A stretch of 64,000 nucleotides of DNA from NCBI GenBank assembly GCA_903910385.1, contig CAIVZM010000038.1, positions 19,854 through 83,853 on the forward strand, written 5' to 3'. The stretch's first letter is position 1. Each line of letters opens with the position of its first letter. This document shows, in pieces, positions 32,983 through 41,998 of the stretch. A model generated the notes under the pieces. That model did not search any database. It saw nothing but the letters and a program-made list of their open reading frames with translations, and was not told the DNA's origin. Source of the DNA: an uncultured Armatimonadota bacterium. GTDB taxonomy: Bacteria; Armatimonadota; Armatimonadia; Armatimonadales; Armatimonadaceae. Made by a program: the position numbers and the translations under genes.

Positions 32983-33687
32983 ATGTACCTCTGTACAAAC
33001 AACTTTCGAGCGGCGGGATTGTCCGCCTTACTGACCATTATGCTGAGTCTGACTTCGGCGGCGATAGCCAACGATGCGCCCAAAGCGGGCGTCACTCCGG
33101 CGACGGCATTGAACCGTCTGGTAGCCGGGAACCAGCGCTTCGCCAGCGGAAAGATGACTCGTCCGAACGATGATCCGGCGCGAATCAAGTCGCTTGCCAG
33201 TGGTCAGGCGCCTTTTGTGACCGTTTTGTCCTGTAGCGATTCCCGCGTCCCGCCGGAACTGGTCTTCGATCAGGGTCTGGGCGATGTCTTTACGGTGCGC
33301 GTCGCCGGGAATATCGCGGATGCGGCGGCGATTGGCAGCATCGAATATGCGGCGGCGCATCTGGGTTCGTCGCTGATCATTGTCATGGGTCATGAAAAGT
33401 GCGGCGCGGTGACGGGCGCTCTGGACGCTAAAAACGGAAAAAAGGACAGCATTCCCGGGATCGCCGCATTGCTGGACAGCATCGTCCCCGCTTATGACAG
33501 CGTGAATGCCAACCTTGGTCGTGATGCACAGGTGCATGCGGGTATCGAAGCCAATGTTCTGCAGACGGTCGCCAAACTCAAGGAGCTTCCGGAATTAAAG
33601 AGCGTCATGGTCTCACGGGGCATCTGGATCCTCGGGGCTATCTATGATGTCTCTACCGGAAAAGTGCGGTTCTTGAAGACCCCGTAA
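32983..33687 (+). CDS. Beta-class carbonic anhydrase, exported
   Basis: 234 residues. A signal peptide (AGLSALLTIMLSLTSAAIA, cut near NDAPK) precedes a complete beta-carbonic anhydrase: zinc ligands Cys and Asp in VLSCSDSRVPPE, and His-x-x-Cys in VMGHEKCGAVTGAL. It interconverts CO2 and bicarbonate, here in the periplasm. Beta-class enzymes are usually cytoplasmic, but exported ones exist. AAAGGA is upstream of the start. Convergent with the MFS gene across a shared hairpin. Confidence 0.95.
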   Translation: MYLCTNNFRAAGLSALLTIMLSLTSAAIANDAPKAGVTPATALNRLVAGNQRFASGKMTRPNDDPARIKSLASGQAPFVTVLSCSDSRVPPELVFDQGLGDVFTVRVAGNIADAAAIGSIEYAAAHLGSSLIIVMGHEKCGAVTGALDAKNGKKDSIPGIAALLDSIVPAYDSVNANLGRDAQVHAGIEANVLQTVAKLKELPELKSVMVSRGIWILGAIYDVSTGKVRFLKTP

Positions 33688-33697
33688 TTTCTCTTGA

Positions 33698-33748
33698 TGT
33701 CAAAGATTCCTGAAAAATGTTCAGGAACGTTTTCAGGAATCTTTGACA
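33698..33748. terminator. Long bidirectional terminator hairpin
   Basis: A 19-bp perfect stem (TGTCAAAGATTCCTGAAAA and its complement) with a 13-nt loop. It overlaps the last codons of the minus-strand MFS gene and follows the carbonic anhydrase gene. Confidence 0.85.
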
Positions 33749-34980
33749 CGACGGAAATCACGGTACAGAAGGAGATCGTAGACGATTTTAAGACCGCCCG
33801 CAATGAAGAAGGGCAGGCTTATCAGTGTCCCTACCCCCAGTAATGGCCCCGCCAGCAACGGCGCGAAGGCAGTCCCTAACGTGCGGGCGACGCCGGTTAC
33901 TCCCGCCGCCGCCGAGCGCTCGTCCGGCTGTACCACCGCCATCACGTAAGCCTGACGGGTCGGCACATCCATCTGAGAGATCGCGAAACGTAACAACAAC
34001 ATCAAAATAGCAAGCGGCAGCGTCGGCATCAATGGGACGAGGATCAGCAACACATTCGAGGGAAGGTGCGTGAAGACCATCGTGTTGAGCAGACCGATCT
34101 TCTTCGCAAGCCATACCGCCGAGAGCGCGGAAATGCCCGCCAGAACGTTCGCCCCGAAGAAAATGCCGCCGATCAGCGCCGGAGACACGCCCCACCGGAG
34201 GTGAAACCAGTATGCCATGAAACTCTGCACCACCAGACCGCCCGCGAAGGCATCCAGCGAAAACAGAGCGGAAAGACCGAGGACGACCCGGCGCGAGACG
34301 TGCAGACCGAGCCATTGATGCCAGGGATCCTTTGGCGGCACCGGAGGCGTATCGGTGGGAACAATCTCCACACGAGGCGACACAAAAAGAAATAAGACTG
34401 CCAGTAAAAGCCCCAGCGCCCCATACGCCAGAATCACTGCCTGATAACTACTCAAGGCAGAGACGCCACGCGCCTGTAAAATACCCGTCAGTCCGCCGCC
34501 ACAGAGCGCTCCCAGTGCAGTGGCGAATGACCCCACCAGGTTGTACCAGGCGAAGACCGAGGTGCGTTTCTCTTCTCCCACCGTCTGCGATAATGCCGCC
34601 TGCTCGACGGCAAGGAAAGGGCCGACTTCGCTTCCGCTCGGGGAGATGACTCCGATTGTCGCAGCCAGCGCCAGAAGCCATACGTTCCGTGTCAGCGCAA
34701 AGACAATCGCCGCCAGAAGCATCAGACCCGCTCCCACCAGTAATGTCTGGCGTCGTCCGGCGCGATCCGCTTTTGTCGTCAAATACAGCGAGATGAGGGT
34801 GTCACCGATAAGAGTGGCGGTAAAAAGCGCTCCGACCTGTGTCGTTGTCAGACCAGCGGCAGTCAGATACAACACCAGCACAACGGCGAGCAGACCATAG
34901 GCGAACAATCGAATGATGCGCGTCGCAAAGAGCAGACGCACATCCCCATTCATGGCCTTGGCGCTGAGGGCAGTAGACAT
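33733..34980 (-). CDS. MFS transporter
   Basis: 415 residues from ATG 34980; a start at 35022 is possible, and neither has a clear binding site. About 12 membrane helices. The MFS motif A-like loop between helices 2 and 3 is TKADRAGRRQTLLVGAGLM. Central loop VSPRVEIVPTDTPPVPPKDP. The drug:H+ and sugar branches of the superfamily look alike at this level. Its place next to mannonate dehydratase suggests uptake of a sugar acid or efflux; substrate not determinable. Confidence 0.88.
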   Translation of the reverse strand: MSTALSAKAMNGDVRLLFATRIIRLFAYGLLAVVLVLYLTAAGLTTTQVGALFTATLIGDTLISLYLTTKADRAGRRQTLLVGAGLMLLAAIVFALTRNVWLLALAATIGVISPSGSEVGPFLAVEQAALSQTVGEEKRTSVFAWYNLVGSFATALGALCGGGLTGILQARGVSALSSYQAVILAYGALGLLLAVLFLFVSPRVEIVPTDTPPVPPKDPWHQWLGLHVSRRVVLGLSALFSLDAFAGGLVVQSFMAYWFHLRWGVSPALIGGIFFGANVLAGISALSAVWLAKKIGLLNTMVFTHLPSNVLLILVPLMPTLPLAILMLLLRFAISQMDVPTRQAYVMAVVQPDERSAAAGVTGVARTLGTAFAPLLAGPLLGVGTLISLPFFIAGGLKIVYDLLLYRDFRRVKDS

Positions 34981-35051
34981 AACTTTAAAAGAGAGAACCG
35001 GCGCGGGAGCGCCGGGGCGCATTGACCGATTTTTTTGACGCTATCGCAGGT

Positions 35052-36059
35052 TCACCTTACCATATCTCCGCTCCGGTCAGGCATTTCCTGTACGGATTTT
35101 CCATAGACGGCTTCCCGTAGCCCGGTGATATAGCCGATGGCGAGGAGACGACCGATAGTGGAGTAACAGGGATTATCGTTACTGTCTCCTTCCATGGTCG
35201 GAACGTGATCGGGGCGCAAGACCCCCTCGAATCCGATTTCCTGGTAGACCTTCATACACGCCAGCATATCGGTCTTCCCGATTTCATGGAATGTCTCCAC
35301 AAAATTGTCCGGGGTTCCCTGCACATCTCGAAAGTGGACGAAGTGGATACGACCCTGTTTCCCGAAACGGCGGATTACCGGGGGCAAATCGTCCGTCATC
35401 AGTGTGAAATTGCCCTGACACATCGTGATGCCGTTCGCTTCGCTCGGAACCAGTTCCAGCAGTCGCTCGAAGTTTTCGATGGTGCGCATGATACGCCCGA
35501 TCCCGCGTAGCGGCGAAAGCGGCGGGTCGTCGGGGTGTATCGCCAGTTTCACCCCTGCCTTTTCCGCGACAGGAATGACACGATGAAGGAAATATTCCAG
35601 ATTGTCCCACAATCGTTCTTCTGGCACGATGCCGTACTCGGTGATCGTCCCATCGTTGAAAGTGGAATCGCGGTAGCCGGTCACCATCGCGCCACCCCGC
35701 GCCGGAATGTTGACATGCGTCCGCAACCAGCCGAAAATTGCCATAAAGTTATAGCAGATCACCGGGACGCCGACCGCACCCATACTGCGGATCATCGTAC
35801 AGAACTGCTCGATTTCCTCATCGCGCCCCGGTAGTCCCAGACGGATCATTTGCATCGGCGGCGTCGCCTCGATGACCGCCAGTTCCAGCCCCGCCTTCTC
35901 AAAACTATCTTTCATGCGTCCCATAGGCGCGGCATCCCACGGCGCTTCGCCAGGTTCCACAGCGGGCAGTGTCCCGACGGCATGTGTTACTCCGGCTTGC
36001 GCCGCCAGCTTCCATAGCGGCGTCGGCGTAGCGGTGAAATATTCGGCGATTTTGATCAT
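35052..36059 (-). CDS. uxuA: Mannonate dehydratase
   Basis: 335 residues. UxuA dehydrates D-mannonate to 2-keto-3-deoxygluconate in glucuronate catabolism. TIM-barrel markers: VICYNFMAIFGWLRTH, GVKLAIHPDDPPLSPLRGIG, ITMCQGNFTLM, IHFVHFRDVQG and LRPDHVPTMEGDSN; His/Cys/Asp metal ligands are visible in these. ATG 36059 is chosen for AGAGG upstream. The enolase-superfamily gene at 40542 might offer an overlapping activity. Confidence 0.94.
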   Translation of the reverse strand: MIKIAEYFTATPTPLWKLAAQAGVTHAVGTLPAVEPGEAPWDAAPMGRMKDSFEKAGLELAVIEATPPMQMIRLGLPGRDEEIEQFCTMIRSMGAVGVPVICYNFMAIFGWLRTHVNIPARGGAMVTGYRDSTFNDGTITEYGIVPEERLWDNLEYFLHRVIPVAEKAGVKLAIHPDDPPLSPLRGIGRIMRTIENFERLLELVPSEANGITMCQGNFTLMTDDLPPVIRRFGKQGRIHFVHFRDVQGTPDNFVETFHEIGKTDMLACMKVYQEIGFEGVLRPDHVPTMEGDSNDNPCYSTIGRLLAIGYITGLREAVYGKSVQEMPDRSGDMVR

Positions 36060-36105
36060 GATCAAGCCTCTATCCACAAGTATACCGTGCTGAAATCACA
36101 GCATA

Positions 36106-36140
36106 TAGTAAGGAACCGTAGTAAGTAGTAAGGAACCGTA
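36106..36140. repeat. 15-bp direct repeat upstream of uxuA
   Basis: TAGTAAGGAACCGTA occurs at 36106-36120 and again at 36126-36140. It is close to 46 bp upstream of the uxuA start and could be a regulator site or a simple local duplication. Confidence 0.5.
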
Positions 36141-36292
36141 AATTTTTTTTCAGCGCCGCCATATCTTAATCTTCGCTTAACTTAATTTTATGTACGCGTA
36201 AGGTATGCTGTTAGTAGTTGGTCAGAATACTGGCGCACTTCCACTGGCGCAGGAAAATTGGTTCTCACGCCCACTCACAAGGAGAACAAATT

Positions 36293-36451
36293 ATGAAAGA
36301 ACAGGTCAGCCCAACAGTTTTAATCTCAATTGCTGTCGCTACGGCTCTTGCGGTCTGCATACTCGCCTACTGGCTCTTCTGGTCTCCCAATAGCGCTACG
36401 ATTAATACGAATACGATTAATGAACGCATCGCCAAAAAGGGCGGGCATTAA
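36293..36451 (+). CDS. Single-helix small membrane protein
   Basis: 52 residues, ATG 36293 with AAGGAGAA upstream. One transmembrane helix (VLISIAVATALAVCILAYWL) followed by a short polar tail (NTNTINERIAKKGGH). Upstream TATGCT at 36204 may be its -10. It lies 88 bp before the prepilin gene. Short proteins of this type often accompany DUF1559 prepilins, but its function is unknown. Confidence 0.7.
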   Translation: MKEQVSPTVLISIAVATALAVCILAYWLFWSPNSATINTNTINERIAKKGGH

Positions 36452-36539
36452 CGATTCGCCTGGCTACTCGTTTATCCTAAAAAGACAGACCCGCGCCGGA
36501 TTCATGTCAGTCCGGTCGCACGGTCGAAAGGACTCCCTA

Positions 36540-37463
36540 ATGAAGGTCATTAAAAACGCCTTTACACTCATTGAGCTTCTCGTCGTTATCGCTATAATCG
36601 CGATTCTTGCTGCGATTCTTTTTCCGGTTTTTGCCCAGGCGCGAGCCAGCGCACGGGCTATCGCCTGTCTGAGTAACGTCCGCCAGGTTGGTACCGCCTA
36701 CGCTATGTACAATCAGGACTACGATGAAATGACCCCACATATCAATGGGGACTGGTGGTATGGTCTGGTTCCGTACTTCAAGTCGTATAACCTTTTGAAC
36801 TGCCCCGAACGCAACGATCGCGCCACCCGCGGTGCCTACGAAATCGGTCTGATTGGCGGGCCAGGAGCCGCTGGTTGTGACCCCACCCCCAACTCGGACG
36901 GTTCGTACAACAACTGCCGTATCTCCGGCTATGCGTACAACTGGGGACCGGCAAACTCACGCGGCGGCGGTCTGACCGAGCAGAAAGGCTACTACGATAA
37001 CACCGGAAATGATTACGCTCCCGGTATCAGCATCGCCAAGATCGTCGCACCCGCCGACACTTTCGCTTTCGGTGACACCTATGATACGCCCCGTATGAAT
37101 CTGGGGATGTGGACGCAACTCTGTACTTACAACGGCACATCCACCTCTGCACTGCGCCACCGGGGCGGTTCCTTCAATATCGCCTTCGTGGACGGTCACG
37201 CCAAATCGGTCAAGTTCAAGGCAGGTTACTCCTCCGGTGGCGAGAATTACCGCTGGGCCCGACCCGCCAACACCAGCATGATCCGCGACTACTGCGCCGA
37301 CCCGGACTATATCATCAACTACCAGGACAACGACCTGCACGATGATATCCAGATTCCCAAGTCTATCCGCTGTGGCGATTTGGGCGACTGGTTAGACAAA
37401 AACTTCAGCGGAACCTGCGCGGCGAACGACACCAGCAACCCCGGCTGCCTCTGGGCGAACTAA
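36540..37463 (+). CDS. DUF1559-type prepilin-like protein
   Basis: 307 residues from ATG 36540 (AAAGGA upstream). N-terminal type IV prepilin signal: NAFTLIELLVVIAIIAILAA, cleaved before Phe and methylated by a prepilin peptidase. The exported domain has the H-x9-DG motif (HRGGSFNIAFVDGHAKSV) of the family expanded in Planctomycetes and Armatimonadota, and several Cys pairs (NNCRIS, DYCADPD, SIRCGD). It is a probable surface pseudopilin; its partner is unknown. Followed by a hairpin. Confidence 0.93.
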   Translation: MKVIKNAFTLIELLVVIAIIAILAAILFPVFAQARASARAIACLSNVRQVGTAYAMYNQDYDEMTPHINGDWWYGLVPYFKSYNLLNCPERNDRATRGAYEIGLIGGPGAAGCDPTPNSDGSYNNCRISGYAYNWGPANSRGGGLTEQKGYYDNTGNDYAPGISIAKIVAPADTFAFGDTYDTPRMNLGMWTQLCTYNGTSTSALRHRGGSFNIAFVDGHAKSVKFKAGYSSGGENYRWARPANTSMIRDYCADPDYIINYQDNDLHDDIQIPKSIRCGDLGDWLDKNFSGTCAANDTSNPGCLWAN

Positions 37464-37489
37464 ATCAGCAGGTATCCTATGCAGAATCA

Positions 37490-37527
37490 GGACGCACGTA
37501 GCACAACCGTAAGGGTTACGTGCGTCC
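37490..37527. terminator. Hairpin after the prepilin gene
   Basis: GGACGCACGTA / TACGTGCGTCC 11-bp stem with a 16-nt loop, 27 bp past the stop. No strong T-run. Confidence 0.65.
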
Positions 37528-37538
37528 CTTCAACCAGC

Positions 37539-37570
37539 TAATGGCATCTATTTCTAATGGCATCTATTTC
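37539..37570. repeat. 16-bp perfect tandem duplication
   Basis: TAATGGCATCTATTTC twice, head to tail, directly before the heme-protein gene. A similar imperfect 17-bp tandem lies after its operon at 40466-40499. Confidence 0.8.
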
Positions 37571-37575
37571 CGACT

Positions 37576-37881
37576 ATGATGAAACGCAAACTGTCTCCGC
37601 TTACTATCATCAGTCTCCTTGCGGTCACTCTCGCCGTTGTCGTCGTGGCGGAGGAAAGCGCACTGCAAGCGGATGAACAGGCGAAAAATCCGCCGCAGGT
37701 AGTGGACACGAAGAACTGTATCAAATGCCATCATGACCCTGCCTTCCTCCGAAAGATGCGTGCAAAAGAGGGCAACGGGCAGACACTGTTCGACGCCACA
37801 GGCAACCTGCGCGACGCACAGTGGGCGGAGCATTACAAAAAGTACGACACCAACCATAAATCCGACGAGGCGAAGAAATGA
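37576..37881 (+). CDS. Exported monoheme c-type cytochrome-like protein
   Basis: 101 residues. A signal helix (PLTIISLLAVTLAVVVVAEE) and one heme c motif CIKCHHDP near residue 48. The rest is polar and lysine-rich. Too short for a full cytochrome c domain, and no clear distal Met ligand sequence is seen, although several Met occur (FLRKMRAK). ATGA overlap with the next gene indicates translational coupling. It may pass electrons to, or be a maturation partner of, the propeller/phosphoesterase; this is inferred. Confidence 0.7.
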   Translation: MMKRKLSPLTIISLLAVTLAVVVVAEESALQADEQAKNPPQVVDTKNCIKCHHDPAFLRKMRAKEGNGQTLFDATGNLRDAQWAEHYKKYDTNHKSDEAKK

Positions 37882-40427
37882 TAGCGCAGAAAATACGATT
37901 GTATTGGGTCGCCGGTTCTGCGCTAACAGTTATCGCCCTGACGCTGGGCGCAACGCGCATGACCGCTGTCGGGATGGGCAGACAGTCAGATGGTTCTTTT
38001 CTGGTCAGTAGCGGACAGCGGATCGAGGGGGACGGACTGGCGTTCAATGGCAGACCCAGCGACCTTGCCCAGCATCCGACCGAGAATGTTGTCGCGGTGT
38101 TGAGCAACAGAGAGGTCTTTATCTCCACCGCGAAGGGCATCGTCGCCCGGTCACATACGCCACTCGCCAATAACGCCAACGCCGGATTTCATGGCATCCT
38201 CTGGACGGGCGATCATAGCGGTCACGATTGGTGGCCAAACGCCCATAAATTTCTGATTAGCACGGATCAGGGGACGCTACAGGAATACCGCTACTCCGAT
38301 TTACAACTGGAAAATATCGCCACAATCCCTCTCGCTCCGGAGGGAAGCAAGAAAAACGCCTACCCCGGCGGAATGTGCGTCGCCCGCGACACGAAGACGG
38401 TTTTTGTCGCAGCCGCTGGCCTTAATGCTGTCGTTGAGGTAAATACGATGACGCATAAGCGGGTGCGCGAATTCCCGGTACAGGTCTTGCCCTATGATGT
38501 GCGCCTCTCCGACGATGAACAAACCCTGATCGTCAGCAACTGGGGGGGACGCAAACCGCTCCCCGGCGACGCCACCGCCCGTAGCGCAGATGAATCGATT
38601 GTCGTGGACAAGCGCGGCGTCGCTTCTACAGGGGTCGTGTCTCTGGTGGATCGGGCGACGGGACAGACGACCGATATTGCAGTCGGTCTGCACCCGAGCG
38701 CTATCGTGGTCAGCGGCGATAAAGCCTTCGTCGCCAACGCCATGAGCGATTCGATCACAGAAATCAGCATTGCGGAGCGAAAAATCCGGCGAACGATCCC
38801 CGTGCAGACAGGCAAGGCGCAAATCTTTGGCGCTATGCCTAACGCCCTCGCCGTCAATGGAGACACGCTGTATGTCTGCAATGGCGGTGATAATGCCCTG
38901 TGTGAGGTGGATATTCCGAGCGGAACCGTGCGTGGTTATCGGCACGCAGGCTACTTCCCCTGCGCTATCACTCTCAGCCACGATAAGAAGACAGCTTACG
39001 TTCTCAACTCCAAAGGCAATGGTTCGGTCGAGAATACTGCACATGGCAACCCCGGCAGTCCGCACGATTTTCAGGGAACCATCTCGGTCATTGACTTAAC
39101 AAAAGACCTTCGGAAAGAGACAGCGCTGGTTTCGCGTAACAATCACTGGGATATTGATCCCAACGCCAACCGCCCGAAGTTAGCCGTCTACAATGGAGCT
39201 ATCAAACACGTCCTTTACATTATCAAGGAAAATCAGACGTACGACTCCATCTTCGGCGATATGAAGCAGGGTAATGGCGATCCGTCCCTGTGCGTTCTTG
39301 GGGAAACCGTGATGCCGAACCATCGCGCCCTCGCCCGACAGTTTACGCTCTTTGATAACGGCTATGTTAGCGGGACAAACTCGGCGGATGGTCACGCCTG
39401 GAGTACGCAGTCCATCGCCAACGACTACATGGAGCATTTCTATGTCTCCTCCCGCACCTACCCCGATGATGGTGACTGCGCAATGTCGCTCTCAGCGGGC
39501 GGTTGTTTGTGGGACACAGCGGCGAAGAAAGGCAAGAAAATCCGCGTTTACGGCGAATACTGTGATGAGGATTTGGCGGAATACACCCCGACAAAACCCA
39601 AAAACTGGTTCGAGGCGTATGAGGACTACAAGAACGGCGAGACGAAGTTCTCCTATACCGCTCATACGCTGGTCGCCGGATTAAAGCCCTATATCTGTCC
39701 AAATGTTCATTACTGGCCCCTGATTCAGAGCGACCAATCCCGTGCCGATGCATTCCTGAAGGAATATAGGCAGTACAGCAAGACTGATTCCGTCCCTGAC
39801 TTGATGATTCTCTGTCTGCCCTGCGACCATACGGAGGGACTGAACCCGGACTACCCGACGCCTCGCGCCATGCAGGCTGACAATGATCTTGCTCTGGGTC
39901 GTATCGTGGAAGCGGTCAGCAAGTCGCCGCAATGGAAAGATACCTGTATCTTCGTTATTGAAGACGATGGGCAGGCCCTCCCTGACCACGTGGATGGGCA
40001 TCGCGTGCCCTACATGGCGCTCAGCCCGTACACGCGCCGTCGCGTCGTGGACTCAACGATGTACAATACCGCCGATATGCTGCGATCCATTGAGTTAATG
40101 CTCGATCTTGACCCGATGACACGCTTCGACGCTCTGGCGAAACCGCTGACGACCTGCTTCACCGACAAGCCCGACCTGACGCCCTACACGCACGTCCCCA
40201 ATAATATCCCCCTCGACGAGCGAAACCCCTCCCCGGCAAAAATGACCGCGTCTCAGCATTACTGGTATGCCAAAACCCGCACCCTCGACTGGGACGAGAT
40301 AGACGCAGCAGACCCTTACTGGCTCAGTCGCATCAATTGGTACTGCGCCACGGGTGGCAAAGTCCCGTTCCCGCAAACCCCCGGTCAACCCCGAATGATG
40401 AATCAGGAGTTTGACGCGAATCACTGA
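37878..40427 (+). CDS. YncE-type beta-propeller fused to a phosphoesterase/alkaline phosphatase-like domain
   Basis: 849 residues. N-terminal membrane/signal helix (WVAGSALTVIALTLGATRMT). Residues about 40-420 are a YVTN/YncE-like propeller (HKRVREFPVQVLPYDVRLSD, VGLHPSAIVVSGDKAFVANA, YFPCAITLSHDKKTAYVLNS). From about 440 the alkaline-phosphatase-superfamily phosphoesterase begins: HVLYIIKENQTYDSIFGD, NHRALARQFTLFDNGY, SADGHAWSTQSIAND, MILCLPCDHTEG, FVIEDDGQALPDHVDGHRVP. The latter is the fold of phospholipase C/acid phosphatase-like enzymes. Secreted; substrate unknown. Confidence 0.85.
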   Translation: MIAQKIRLYWVAGSALTVIALTLGATRMTAVGMGRQSDGSFLVSSGQRIEGDGLAFNGRPSDLAQHPTENVVAVLSNREVFISTAKGIVARSHTPLANNANAGFHGILWTGDHSGHDWWPNAHKFLISTDQGTLQEYRYSDLQLENIATIPLAPEGSKKNAYPGGMCVARDTKTVFVAAAGLNAVVEVNTMTHKRVREFPVQVLPYDVRLSDDEQTLIVSNWGGRKPLPGDATARSADESIVVDKRGVASTGVVSLVDRATGQTTDIAVGLHPSAIVVSGDKAFVANAMSDSITEISIAERKIRRTIPVQTGKAQIFGAMPNALAVNGDTLYVCNGGDNALCEVDIPSGTVRGYRHAGYFPCAITLSHDKKTAYVLNSKGNGSVENTAHGNPGSPHDFQGTISVIDLTKDLRKETALVSRNNHWDIDPNANRPKLAVYNGAIKHVLYIIKENQTYDSIFGDMKQGNGDPSLCVLGETVMPNHRALARQFTLFDNGYVSGTNSADGHAWSTQSIANDYMEHFYVSSRTYPDDGDCAMSLSAGGCLWDTAAKKGKKIRVYGEYCDEDLAEYTPTKPKNWFEAYEDYKNGETKFSYTAHTLVAGLKPYICPNVHYWPLIQSDQSRADAFLKEYRQYSKTDSVPDLMILCLPCDHTEGLNPDYPTPRAMQADNDLALGRIVEAVSKSPQWKDTCIFVIEDDGQALPDHVDGHRVPYMALSPYTRRRVVDSTMYNTADMLRSIELMLDLDPMTRFDALAKPLTTCFTDKPDLTPYTHVPNNIPLDERNPSPAKMTASQHYWYAKTRTLDWDEIDAADPYWLSRINWYCATGGKVPFPQTPGQPRMMNQEFDANH

Positions 40428-40443
40428 CTCGTTACTCACAGTA

Positions 40444-40468
40444 CGCCATACTGGCGGGAATCTTTTTT
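40444..40468 (+). terminator. Weak terminator after the phosphoesterase gene
   Basis: CGCCA TAC TGGCG 5-bp stem with a run of six T starting 7 nt after it. Confidence 0.4.
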
Positions 40469-40499
40469 AATGGGCATTCTTCTTTAATGAGCATCCTTC
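40466..40499. repeat. 17-bp imperfect tandem duplication
   Basis: TTTAATGGGCATTCTTC followed at once by TTTAATGAGCATCCTTC (two differences). Confidence 0.7.
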
Positions 40500-40541
40500 C
40501 AACGGTGGGTTCCAGTTTCCTGCTGACCGAATGAGATCCAC

Positions 40542-41786
40542 TCAACTCCAGAGACGGTCTGCGGATCTTTCGTTGTCCCATTCCGGGGTCGGTTCGAAGA
40601 AACCGGGTTCCTGTAGATGCTCCTTCACTACATCCTCATTCAGAGTAACGCCCAGTCCCGGAGCGTCCGGAACCGTAATGAAACCATCCTTGACAATGGG
40701 TTTATCTATCCCGAAAACCAGATCGTCCCACCAGGGGACATCACAGGAATGATGCTCCAGTACCAGAAAGTTCTCCGTCGCAGCGGCGCAGTGGACATTC
40801 GCCATACAGGAAATTGGCGTTCCGGCGAAGTGCATCGCCATCGGGATACCGTAATCCTGCGCGATATCGCCGATCTTTTTGGTTTCCATAATTCCGCCGG
40901 AGGTGGCGAGATCGGGGTGAATCACATCGACGGCGTGATGGCGACAGAGTTCGAGGAATCCTTCCTTGCAGTAGATATCCTCGCCCGTACAGGTCGGGAG
41001 CGCGACAGCGTCCGTGATCCGCTTCCACAGCTCGGTGCAATGCCAGGGAATCAAATCTTCCAGCCATGCAAGGTTAAGCGGTTCTAACGCCCTGCCCAGT
41101 CGAATCATGGTATTGACGCCGAAATGCCCGAAATGGTCAGCGGCAAGAGGAATATCCGGACCGATCAGGCGACGGACTTCAGCGATATATTCGACGGTCT
41201 GCGCAATCTGCCCCTCGGTCATTTCCATGCCGGTGAACATATGTTGCGTATTCATTACCTGATGCAGGGTTGTATGCGGAGGAAGGACAAGGTCGCCATA
41301 GAGCATCCCGGCGACGCCTTGCGTCGACCCTTTGCCCATCAAATCCATTTTGAGGAAGGTGTAGCCTTCATCGATACGTTCCTGAAGTCGCCGGGCGGTA
41401 TCGGCAGGATGCGGCGACATATCGGTATCGCAATAGACGCGCACCCGATCACGAAACTTGCCACCGAGCAATTGCCACACCGGGACGCCATAGTACTTAC
41501 CGATGATGTCCCACAACGCCATTTCGACAGCGCAAACTCCGCCCGCCTGCCGCGCATGAAAGCCAAATTGTTTGATTTTGCGGAAAAGTTTGTCGACATT
41601 GCGCGGGTCTTCCCCAACGATACGACTCTTGAGCTGAAGAGCAAAGGTTTTACTCGCGCCATCGCGCACTTCGCCCAATCCGTAGAGACCTTCCTGATTC
41701 GTATCGATACGAATGATCGGGCAGGTCATAGGCGCACGACCGATGACTGCAACGCGCAAATCAGTGATTCGGAGGTCAGATGCCAT
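40542..41786 (-). CDS. Mandelate racemase/enolase-superfamily dehydratase
   Basis: 414 residues, two-domain enolase superfamily member (N-terminal capping domain, C-terminal barrel). Markers: GVCAVEMALWDIIGKYYGVP, FLKMDLMGKG, metal ligands in IPLAADHFGHFG, LAWLEDLIPWH and CTGEDIY, and HFAGTPISCMANVHCAAATE. The sequence resembles the RspA/ManD-type and galactonate-dehydratase-type sugar-acid dehydratases. In line with uxuA nearby, a sugar-acid dehydratase role is likely, but the exact substrate cannot be read. Confidence 0.87.
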   Translation of the reverse strand: MASDLRITDLRVAVIGRAPMTCPIIRIDTNQEGLYGLGEVRDGASKTFALQLKSRIVGEDPRNVDKLFRKIKQFGFHARQAGGVCAVEMALWDIIGKYYGVPVWQLLGGKFRDRVRVYCDTDMSPHPADTARRLQERIDEGYTFLKMDLMGKGSTQGVAGMLYGDLVLPPHTTLHQVMNTQHMFTGMEMTEGQIAQTVEYIAEVRRLIGPDIPLAADHFGHFGVNTMIRLGRALEPLNLAWLEDLIPWHCTELWKRITDAVALPTCTGEDIYCKEGFLELCRHHAVDVIHPDLATSGGIMETKKIGDIAQDYGIPMAMHFAGTPISCMANVHCAAATENFLVLEHHSCDVPWWDDLVFGIDKPIVKDGFITVPDAPGLGVTLNEDVVKEHLQEPGFFEPTPEWDNERSADRLWS

Positions 41787-41998
41787 ATCTGCATTGTGGA
41801 GCGCCGCCTTCCTAGCGCGCCCTCTCTCCTACATGAGATTTGGCGTTTAATTCTGTTTAAGGAAGGGGTATTCCTTGTTTCGGTCGCAAATTTATCGAAT
41901 GGAATCCGTACTATCGACTTCGATATCAGGAATTCTGCAAGGGCGGCGACAGCTACTCCACCCCTGCATTCAACAGAAATTCATACAAATGAGAACGC

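Noticed and set aside
32847..33188. Minus-strand frame across the carbonic anhydrase start
   Set aside because: The first part is antisense to the carbonic anhydrase gene, and the remaining 38 codons have no ribosome binding site or known match.
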